NCBI GenBank assembly: GCA_964623735.1
Contig: CAZUVE010000120.1
Span: forward strand, 1 to 8,590
DNA length: 8,590 nt
From: SW-9-67-25 sp964623735
GTDB lineage: Archaea > Halobacteriota > Halobacteria > Halobacteriales > Haloarculaceae
Direction: 5' to 3'
Positions 1 to 4,961 of this stretch are shown here, in pieces. Numbering within the stretch: the first letter of the stretch is position 1; every line of letters starts with the position of its first letter. The translations under genes and the position numbers were made by a program. Below the pieces are notes generated by a model, which made no database searches, had not been told where the DNA came from, and saw nothing but the letters and a program-made list of their open reading frames with translations.

Positions 1-9
1 TGAGGGCCA

Positions 10-27
10 GCGAGAGCATGCTCTCGC
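10..27. repeat. Perfect 18-bp palindrome
   Basis: GCGAGAGCATGCTCTCGC is its own reverse complement over all 18 bases; the flanking bases do not extend it. It lies about 120 bp before the cyclase start. As RNA it could fold only with a tight central loop, so a dimeric protein-binding site is as likely as a hairpin terminator for an upstream gene. No T-tract follows. Function is unassigned. Confidence 0.5.
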
Positions 28-113
28 CAGGCGCAACCGGTCGAGCGGCCGGGGGCTTTCATGCCGGTCACAGTCGCCGCATCGTCTCACGTCCACCAAA
101 CACCCCTTCCCGC

Positions 114-123
114 AAGCATTAGT
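114..123 (+). promoter_or_regulatory. Weak candidate TATA-like element for the cyclase gene
   Basis: The A/T-richer patch AAGCATTAGT is centred about 27-29 nt before the ATG at 147, the spacing expected for a leaderless haloarchaeal transcript. The match to a TATA box is poor, so this is positional inference only. No clear Shine-Dalgarno sequence precedes the ATG. Confidence 0.25.
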
Positions 124-146
124 CACCGCTGGGAGTACGGGCGGGC

Positions 147-815
147 ATGAGCGAGTGGATCGACCTCACCCAGACGCTCGCCGAGGACAGCCCGACACTG
201 CCGCCGTTGCACCCGAAACCGGAGTTCGAGGACTACGCCACGCACGACGAGGACGGCTATAACTCGACGATCCTCCACCTCGAAACCCACTGTGGGACGC
301 ACATGGACGCCCCGACGCACTTCGTGCCCAGAGACGAGTACCGCACCATCGAGGAGATTACGGTCGACGAGATGGTTGCGGAGGGCGTCATCTGTGACTT
401 CTCGCACAAGGAACCCGGCGAAGGCGTCTCCCGCGAAGAACTGGCCGGGCAGGCGGAGGCGTACGACCTCTCGGCCGGCGAGTACCTCATCTGGGACTGC
501 GGCATGGCGCCGGCCGACACCGACGAGTACCTCGCCAACTTCGTCTACCCGGAGGCGGGCGCCGCCGAGTACATGATCGAACGGGACATCGCGTGTTTCG
601 CCATCGACGCCCTATCGGCCGACAAGCCGGGCGCGACCCTCGAGGAACACGACGTCCACTACACGCTGTTGCCTGAGGACATCCTCATCGTTGAGGGCGT
701 AGCCAACCTCGCCGCGGTCGAGCCCGGTCGCTACGACGTCATCTGTACGCCCATTCCCTACCGGAACCGCGACGGGTCGCAGGTGCGACTGCTCGTGCGT
801 CCACAGGCCGAGTGA
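147..815 (+). CDS. Cyclase family protein (kynurenine formamidase-like metal-dependent hydrolase)
   Basis: This 222-residue protein belongs to the cyclase/KynB-like family, cytosolic metal-dependent hydrolases that include bacterial kynurenine formamidase and isatin hydrolase. The N-terminus has the family pattern IDLTQTLAEDSP. The metal-binding signature HCGTHMDAPTH is at residues 48-58 (H48, H52, D54 and H58 are the likely ligand and catalytic positions). The conserved C-terminal block is present: AIDALSADKP (152-161), H171 and IVEGVANL (181-188). Length is normal for the family. The ATG at 147 is preferred because family homology begins within a few residues of it. There is no signal peptide or membrane segment. 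The gene lies 65 bp before a sugar-acid dehydratase-like gene on the same strand. Family assignment is solid. The substrate is unknown: no tryptophan-degradation genes are nearby, so kynurenine formamidase activity should not be assumed. Confidence 0.88.
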   Translation: MSEWIDLTQTLAEDSPTLPPLHPKPEFEDYATHDEDGYNSTILHLETHCGTHMDAPTHFVPRDEYRTIEEITVDEMVAEGVICDFSHKEPGEGVSREELAGQAEAYDLSAGEYLIWDCGMAPADTDEYLANFVYPEAGAAEYMIERDIACFAIDALSADKPGATLEEHDVHYTLLPEDILIVEGVANLAAVEPGRYDVICTPIPYRNRDGSQVRLLVRPQAE

Positions 816-849
816 GTGGGGCTAGGAGGCCGCCCTCGCTCGGTACGGG

Positions 850-858
850 ATTTTAGTA
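850..858 (+). promoter_or_regulatory. Candidate TATA box of the enolase-superfamily gene
   Basis: The patch ATTTTAGTA stands out from GC-rich surroundings and is centred about 27 nt before the ATG at 881. This matches the distance for a leaderless haloarchaeal mRNA. It suggests the dehydratase-like gene has its own promoter in addition to any read-through from the cyclase. Confidence 0.5.
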
Positions 859-880
859 GCCGTCTCGAGAGTGTAGAGGT

Positions 881-2053
881 ATGCCACCGATCGTCACGAG
901 AATCGAGAACTTCGAGTTCACGTACGGGATCGAGGACGTGGGGACCGACGGACACGGGTTCAACCTGGTCTACGAGCCGGGGACGACAACCGAGCGCGCC
1001 CTGTTCGCGGTCAGGGTACACACGGACGCCGGCGTCACCGGCGAGTACGTCGGGGGCAACTCGCCGGGTGCCGCACAGCTCAACACCATCGCGGACTACC
1101 TCGTCGGGAGGGACGCCCTCGCGCGGGAGCGCCACTGGAGCGAACTGAAGCGCGCCCTCCGGAAGTACGACCGGATGGGAATCGGCCCGCTGGACATCGC
1201 GCTGTGGGATCTCGCGGGCAAGCACTACGGCGCCTCGGTCGCCGAGTTGCTCGGGATATACCGGACCCGGGTGCCGGCCTACGCGTCGACCTACCACGGC
1301 GACGAGAGCGGCGGCCTCGACTCCCCGTCGGCCTACGCCGACTTCGCCGCGGAGTGTCACGAGATGGGGTATCCGGGGTTCAAAATCCACGGCTGGGGCG
1401 GCAGCGACCCGGCGCGGGACATCGACCGCGAGATAGAGACGGTCCACGCCGTCGGCGAGCGCGTCGGCGACGAGATGGACCTGATGCTCGACCCCGCCTG
1501 CGAGTACGAGACCTTCGGGGACGCTCTAAAGGTGGGACGGGCCTGCGACGAACACGGCTTCTTCTGGTACGAGGATCCCTACCGCGACGGGGGTATCTCC
1601 CAGCACGCCCACTCGCGGCTGCGCGAGCGCCTGGAGACCCCGCTTCTTCAGACCGAGCACGTCCGGGGGCTCGAACCGGCGACGGACTTCGTGGCGTCGG
1701 GAGCCACAGATTTCGTCCGTGCCGATCCCGAGTACGACGGCGGGATCACGGGCGCAATGAAGCGCGCCAGGGTCGCGGAGGGGTTCGGCCTCGACGTGGA
1801 GTTCCACGCCCCCGGGCCGGCACAGCGCCACTGTGTCGCGGCGACACGCAACACCAACTACTACGAGATGGCGCTGGTTCACCCGGACTGTCGGACGCCC
1901 GAGCCGCCCGTCTACGCGGGCGGATACGACGACGAACTCGAGGCCCTCGACGACGGATACGTCGAAGTTCCTGACGGGCCGGGACTGGGCGTCGAGTACG
2001 ACTGGGACTTCATCGAGTCGCGCCGGAGTGGCACCCTGTACACTTACGAGTGA
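881..2053 (+). CDS. Mandelate racemase/muconate lactonizing enzyme family protein (enolase superfamily; probable sugar-acid dehydratase)
   Basis: This 390-residue protein has enolase-superfamily architecture: an N-terminal capping domain (about 1-125) and a TIM-barrel domain (about 130-370). Visible catalytic features are K168-x-H170 (FKIHGW), the metal ligands D204 (MLDPACEY), E231 (WYEDPY) and E259 (QTEH), and a likely general-base dyad of D282 (RADPEYDGG) and H309 (EFHAPG). These enzymes abstract the proton alpha to a carboxylate with Mg2+ assistance. The K-x-H form and His/Asp dyad fit the acid-sugar dehydratase or racemase branch of the mandelate racemase subgroup. The substrate cannot be read from sequence. 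Length is typical. The ATG at 881 is supported by the A/T box 27 nt upstream and by family homology near the N-terminus. The neighbouring cyclase and the oxidoreductase remnant suggest a former carboxylate or sugar catabolic cluster. Confidence 0.88.
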   Translation: MPPIVTRIENFEFTYGIEDVGTDGHGFNLVYEPGTTTERALFAVRVHTDAGVTGEYVGGNSPGAAQLNTIADYLVGRDALARERHWSELKRALRKYDRMGIGPLDIALWDLAGKHYGASVAELLGIYRTRVPAYASTYHGDESGGLDSPSAYADFAAECHEMGYPGFKIHGWGGSDPARDIDREIETVHAVGERVGDEMDLMLDPACEYETFGDALKVGRACDEHGFFWYEDPYRDGGISQHAHSRLRERLETPLLQTEHVRGLEPATDFVASGATDFVRADPEYDGGITGAMKRARVAEGFGLDVEFHAPGPAQRHCVAATRNTNYYEMALVHPDCRTPEPPVYAGGYDDELEALDDGYVEVPDGPGLGVEYDWDFIESRRSGTLYTYE

Positions 2054-2054
2054 G

Positions 2055-2132
2055 AGGGTCGGTCGTAAGCCATTCCCGAATCGACCGCACGACGGCGTGC
2101 GGTCGGACCGGAAAGACGGTACAACCGACCCT
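2055..2132. repeat. Two nested inverted repeats filling the gap after the dehydratase gene
   Basis: The outer arms AGGGTCGGT (2055-2063) and ACCGACCCT (2124-2132) are exact reverse complements. They enclose an inner perfect 10-bp stem, CGACCGCACG (2082-2091) and CGTGCGGTCG (2096-2105), with the 4-nt loop ACGG. The structure occupies almost the whole space between the dehydratase stop (2053) and the ATG of the oxidoreductase remnant (2133). A transcript could form a strong inner hairpin. No U-tract follows, so a simple archaeal terminator is not proven. It could be a terminator-like or RNA-processing element, or a protein-binding site. Confidence 0.55.
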
Positions 2133-2463
2133 ATGAACACGCGACGTACAGTGCGGGTATCATCGGCACCGGTGGTACGCGGGCATGGGTATCCTCGGGA
2201 CGCACGACACGGAGCACATCGGGGAGGAGACGTTCCGCGCGAGCCACGCGGTCGGCCACATCCTCGAGGTCCTCGACGGGGCCGAGAACGCCTCCACTGG
2301 CCGGGAGGCCAGGCTATCACTGGAGACCATCGTCGACGTTTACGTCTCCGAGTACACCGGCTCGCAGGTGTCGGTCCCGCTCGCGGAGCCGCTCCGGGAC
2401 GTCCGGATCACGTTCCGGGAGTCCGGAGTATTAATTGGCAGGGGGTGCTACTGCGGCCCATGA
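2133..2463 (+). pseudogene. Remnant of a Gfo/Idh/MocA-family NAD(P)-dependent oxidoreductase (frameshift plus internal deletion)
   Basis: Pieces of one dehydrogenase gene are visible in two frames. From 2150 one frame reads S-A-G-I-I-G-T-G-G, a Rossmann-fold dinucleotide-binding start. The protein then continues in another frame as A-G-M-G-I-L-G-T-H-D from 2179. The switch falls at GGTGGTACGCG (2171-2181), where restoring one T would give G-G-I-A-G-M, so a single-base deletion explains it. After RASHA (ending about 2250) the sequence jumps to GHILEVLDGAENASTG and YVSEYTGSQVSVPLAEPLRD, which resembles the extreme C-terminus of Gfo/Idh/MocA proteins. Members of this family are usually about 330-390 residues, so roughly 250 or more residues are missing. 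The frame then runs into the promoter and ATG of the next gene. Family assignment comes from recalled motifs; the deletion size is inference. The intact enzyme would have oxidised or reduced a sugar or polyol. Confidence 0.75.
2429..2436 (+). promoter_or_regulatory. Candidate TATA box of the alpha/beta-hydrolase gene
   Basis: TATTAATT is the clearest A/T run on this side of the window and is centred about 27 nt before the ATG at 2460, implying a leaderless transcript. It lies inside the decayed 3' end of the oxidoreductase remnant, so the hydrolase is probably transcribed on its own. Confidence 0.6.
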
Positions 2464-3398
2464 CGGCGTCGCTCAACCAGCAAGTCGAGGAGTTTCTCTA
2501 CGACCTCTCCGAGCAGGGGGTCCCGCCGCTGCACCGGCTGTCGCTGGCGGAGGCCAGGGAGACGTACCGGAACATCTGCGTGCCCGACCGGCCGCAGGAC
2601 GGCGCCGAAGACGTCCGTGACCGGGTGGTCGACGGTCCCGACGGGGAGATCAGGCTCCGGACGTACACGCCCGACGTCGACGGGGAGTTACCGGCCGTCG
2701 TGTTCTACCACGGGGGTGGGTGGATGCTCGGGGGACTGGACACCCACGACGCGCTCTGTCGGGCGCTCGCCGCCGAGGCGGGGGCGGTCGTGACCGCCGT
2801 CGACTACCGGCTCGCCCCGGAACACCGGTTCCCGGCGGCCGTCGAGGACTGTTACGCCGCGACCCGGTGGGTTGCCGCGAACGCCGAACGCCTGGGCGCC
2901 GACCCCGGAACGCTCGTGACCTGCGGGGACAGCGCCGGCGCGACACTCGCGGCGGCCGTCGGGCTGCTCGCACGCGACAGGGACGGCCCCGGGATCGACT
3001 ACCAGGTGCTGGCGTACCCGCCGACGAACCACTCCTTCGGGACCGACTCCTACCGGGAGAACGCCCAGGGGTACTTCCTCACGCGGGCGGACATGCAGCG
3101 GTTCTGGGACGGCTACCTCCGGAGCGAGGCCGACGGCCGCCACCCGTACGCGTCGCCGCTGCGGGCCGACCGGCTGGCCGGGATGCCGTCCTCACTGGTG
3201 CTGACCTGCGGGTTCGACCCGCTGCGCGACGAGGGTGCCGCGCTCGCCGACCGGCTCTCGGAGGCCGGTGTGCCGACACGGCACGTCCAGTACGACGACA
3301 TGATCCACGGGTTCCTGACGATGCTCTCGGATCCCGAACTCGACAGGGCACGGGAGGCTGTCGGGGAGATCGGCGCCGCGATCCAGTCTGCGACGTGA
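2460..3398 (+). CDS. Alpha/beta-hydrolase, hormone-sensitive-lipase (HSL) type esterase
   Basis: This 312-residue protein carries the full signature of HSL/GDXG-family carboxylesterases: the oxyanion-hole motif HGGGW (84-88), VDYRLAPEHRFPAAVED (114-130), the nucleophile elbow GDSAG (156-160, Ser158), the acid D253 in GFDPLRDEG, and His283 in MIHGF. The catalytic triad and oxyanion hole are intact, so it should be an active cytosolic esterase for short acyl esters; the natural substrate is unknown. The frame is open far upstream of 2460, but that is a GC-driven artefact crossing the previous gene. The ATG at 2460 is chosen because family homology begins soon after it and a TATA-like box sits about 27 nt before it. 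The stop is 51 bp before the E2-like gene start. Proximity to the dehydrogenase locus may be functional or accidental. Confidence 0.9.
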   Translation: MTASLNQQVEEFLYDLSEQGVPPLHRLSLAEARETYRNICVPDRPQDGAEDVRDRVVDGPDGEIRLRTYTPDVDGELPAVVFYHGGGWMLGGLDTHDALCRALAAEAGAVVTAVDYRLAPEHRFPAAVEDCYAATRWVAANAERLGADPGTLVTCGDSAGATLAAAVGLLARDRDGPGIDYQVLAYPPTNHSFGTDSYRENAQGYFLTRADMQRFWDGYLRSEADGRHPYASPLRADRLAGMPSSLVLTCGFDPLRDEGAALADRLSEAGVPTRHVQYDDMIHGFLTMLSDPELDRAREAVGEIGAAIQSAT

Positions 3399-3413
3399 GT
3401 GGCCGGAACGCGG

Positions 3414-3423
3414 ACCTTTTTGT
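3414..3423 (+). promoter_or_regulatory. Candidate TATA-like element of the E2-like gene
   Basis: The T-run in ACCTTTTTGT is centred about 30 nt before the ATG at 3450. This spacing supports ATG 3450 as a leaderless start rather than the in-frame GTG at 3435. The T-run also lies about 20 nt after the hydrolase stop, so it could instead act as an archaeal T-tract terminator for that gene. Both readings are inference. Confidence 0.4.
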
Positions 3424-3449
3424 GACCGCCGCCGGTGGATACAGCTACT

Positions 3450-4838
3450 ATGGGATACGTCGTCAGAATGCCAAAACTCGGCCTCGAGATGGAGGAGGGA
3501 ACTGTCCTGGAGTTGACCTTCGACGAGGGAGATGAAGTCACCGAGGGCGACCAGATCGCCGAGGTCGAATCCGAGAAGAGCGTCGGCGAGGTCGAGGCCC
3601 GGGAGGACGGCGTCCTCCGCCGGGTGTACCTGGCGGCAGACGACACTGTCCCGCCGAGCACGCCGATGGGCATCGTCGCGGCGCCCGACGCCGATATCTC
3701 CGACCTCGAGGCGGAGGCCGAGGCAGACCTCGAAACGGAAGCACCGGAGGAGGCCGAACCCGCGACCGCGACCGGCGGAGGCGCCACAGCCGACGCGGAC
3801 GCGAGCGGGGGCAGCGGAACTGCCGGGGGCAGTGCGGGCACCGGCGCGGACGTGAGAGCCTCGCCCCGGGCGGAGAAGCGTGCGGAGGAACTGGGCGTCG
3901 ACCTGACGACCGTCGAGGGCAGCGGCCCGGGCGGTGCGATCACCGCCGACGACGTCGAGGCCGCCGCCGAGAGTGGCGGGGCCGCGGGCGAGGCTGGGAC
4001 AGAGCCAGCGGACGTGAGAGCCTCGCCCCGGGCGGAGAAGCGCGCCGAGGAACTGGGCGTCGACCTGACGGCCGTCGAGGGAACCGGGCCGAGTGGCGCG
4101 ATCACCGCCGACGACGTCGAGGCAGCGGCACAGGCGGGGACCGGCGCGGCCGGCGAGGACGAGGCGACCGAGGCGGCGCCAGGAGGCCCCGAGGCGGGAG
4201 CGATCAGACGGATCGTGCCCGAGGACGAAACGTCGTACCGGTACGGTCGCGCCACGGCCGTCGCGGACGGACCGGCGGCGACGGCACTGTTCGAGACGAC
4301 AGAGGCGGTACGGAGCGCCTTCGAGGAGCGGGTGACGATGACAGACGTGCTAGCAGTCGTTGCCTCGGTGACACTCACGAACCACCCTGAAATCAACGCG
4401 ACCTACGCCGGGGACACACACCAGCTACAGGAGTCGCGGAACCTCGCGCTCGCGGTCGACGTCGCGGGCGACCCGACCGCCGGCGTGATCCCGGGCGCCG
4501 GGGAGCTGTCGGTCACGGAACTGGTCGAGGCGCGCCAGGAACTCGAGGGGGACGGCAAGGCGGTGCCGACGTTCACACTCGCGAACGCCGGGGAGGCGGA
4601 GTCGTCGGGACTGCTCGTCAACGAACCCGCCGTCGCAGCCCTGGAGGTGGATCCGACCGGCCAGCGGGCTGTCCCGTCCGGCGACGGCGTCGACCTCCGG
4701 CCGCTCGTGACCGCGAGCCTCACGTACGACACCCGCGCGCTCGACGCCGACGACGCCCGCGGGTTCCTCTCGTCGTTTTTCGACCACGCCGAGAGCGCGC
4801 CCGAACTGGTCCTCGGATCGTACCGCGGCGGGGAGTGA
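3450..4838 (+). CDS. E2-like lipoyl protein of a 2-oxoacid/acetoin dehydrogenase complex, with two E3/E1-binding domains and a degenerate acyltransferase domain
   Basis: This 462-residue protein has E2 architecture. A lipoyl domain spans about 2-78 (MPKLGLEMEEG; lipoylation site K43 in VESEKSVGE). Acidic Ala/Gly/Glu-rich linkers follow. Two peripheral-subunit-binding domains lie at 134-173 and 188-227 (each begins DVRASPRAEKRAEELGVD, differing at only 3 of 40 residues). An acyltransferase-like domain spans about 250-462. That domain keeps recognisable landmarks such as NHPEINATY (311-319), a FTLANAG block (375-381) and LVNEPAVAALEV (389-400). Its N-terminal RRxIAxRM segment is not recognisable, and the catalytic motif DHRxxDG reads DTRALDA (427-433), replacing the proton-accepting His with Thr428 (codon 4731-4733). 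In normal E2s this domain moves the acyl group from lipoamide to CoA and forms the oligomeric core. Here it may be weakly active or structural, as in eukaryotic protein X. It is convergent with the E1-AcoX operon. An alternative start is GTG 3435. Confidence 0.85.
   Translation: MGYVVRMPKLGLEMEEGTVLELTFDEGDEVTEGDQIAEVESEKSVGEVEAREDGVLRRVYLAADDTVPPSTPMGIVAAPDADISDLEAEAEADLETEAPEEAEPATATGGGATADADASGGSGTAGGSAGTGADVRASPRAEKRAEELGVDLTTVEGSGPGGAITADDVEAAAESGGAAGEAGTEPADVRASPRAEKRAEELGVDLTAVEGTGPSGAITADDVEAAAQAGTGAAGEDEATEAAPGGPEAGAIRRIVPEDETSYRYGRATAVADGPAATALFETTEAVRSAFEERVTMTDVLAVVASVTLTNHPEINATYAGDTHQLQESRNLALAVDVAGDPTAGVIPGAGELSVTELVEARQELEGDGKAVPTFTLANAGEAESSGLLVNEPAVAALEVDPTGQRAVPSGDGVDLRPLVTASLTYDTRALDADDARGFLSSFFDHAESAPELVLGSYRGGE
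3849..3968 (+). repeat. Tandem domain duplication, copy 1 (first subunit-binding domain)
   Basis: This 120-bp unit encodes residues 134-173 of the E2-like protein. It is repeated exactly 162 bp downstream. By eye count 108 of 120 bases match copy 2, with most differences at third codon positions or at the T/A, S/T and G/S replacements. The spacing is a multiple of three, so the duplication keeps frame. Confidence 0.85.
4011..4130 (+). repeat. Tandem domain duplication, copy 2 (second subunit-binding domain)
   Basis: This is the second 120-bp copy, encoding residues 188-227. A 42-bp Gly/Ala/Glu linker separates it from copy 1. The high DNA identity indicates a fairly recent duplication or ongoing gene conversion rather than two anciently diverged domains. 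Confidence 0.85.
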
Positions 4839-4862
4839 TAGGGTCGGCTACAAGCGCGTGAT

Positions 4863-4915
4863 ACTGTCGGCACCCCGGGGTGCTGGGTGTCTCTACGTGG
4901 ATATCGCCGACAGTG
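4863..4915. repeat. Nested palindromes in the convergent gap between the E2-like and acoX genes
   Basis: The gap 4839-4961 separates two genes whose 3' ends face each other. It contains a perfect 14-bp palindrome, GCACCCCGGGGTGC (4870-4883), partly overlapped by the left arm of a second inverted repeat, ACTGTCGGC (4863-4871) and GCCGACAGT (4907-4915). Symmetric structures between convergent genes suggest a bidirectional terminator or a barrier to transcripts from both sides. No T-tract follows on either strand, so the terminator role is inference. Confidence 0.45.
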
Positions 4916-4961
4916 CGAGACGGGCTGTCGTTCGTTACTGGAACGTCCACCCGACACACTA

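Larger units (their letters stand above)
1..146. other. Upstream non-coding region with an 18-bp palindrome
   Basis: No gene could be supported in these bases. The first three bases read TGA on the + strand and might be the stop of a preceding gene, but nothing upstream is visible to test it. Positions 10-27 form a perfect 18-bp palindrome (GCGAGAGCATGCTCTCGC). The segment from about 100 is less GC-rich (CACCAAACACC, AGCATTAG) and probably holds the start-proximal promoter of the downstream cyclase gene. A short - strand reading frame beginning at 62 is open to the window edge but is too short to judge. Confidence 0.5.

Noticed and set aside
1833..2459. Long upstream extension of the esterase reading frame, giving a 521-residue protein
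   Set aside because: It overlaps the enolase-superfamily gene and the oxidoreductase remnant out of frame, is Arg/Thr/Pro-rich like GC-rich shadow frames, and has no family homology. The esterase has a good ATG and TATA-like box at its normal N-terminus.
2185..2463. The 92-codon frame as an intact small gene
   Set aside because: Its start is the middle of a Rossmann motif whose first half is in another frame, and its end is a C-terminal family segment. It is better explained as part of a broken oxidoreductase gene.
3435..3449. GTG at 3435 as start of the E2-like protein
   Set aside because: It adds only five residues before the lipoyl domain. The ATG at 3450 fits the usual lipoyl-domain N-terminus and the T-rich box about 30 nt upstream.
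3849..4130. CRISPR array or mobile repeat
   Set aside because: The only two copies are 120 bp long, keep one reading frame and encode protein domains. There are no short spaced repeats elsewhere in the window and no transposase.
3113..4396. 427-codon - strand open frame opposite the esterase and E2-like genes
   Set aside because: It is Ser/Ala/Pro low-complexity antisense of well-supported genes and extends through repeated domain DNA. Its apparent internal repeats mirror the E2 domain duplication.
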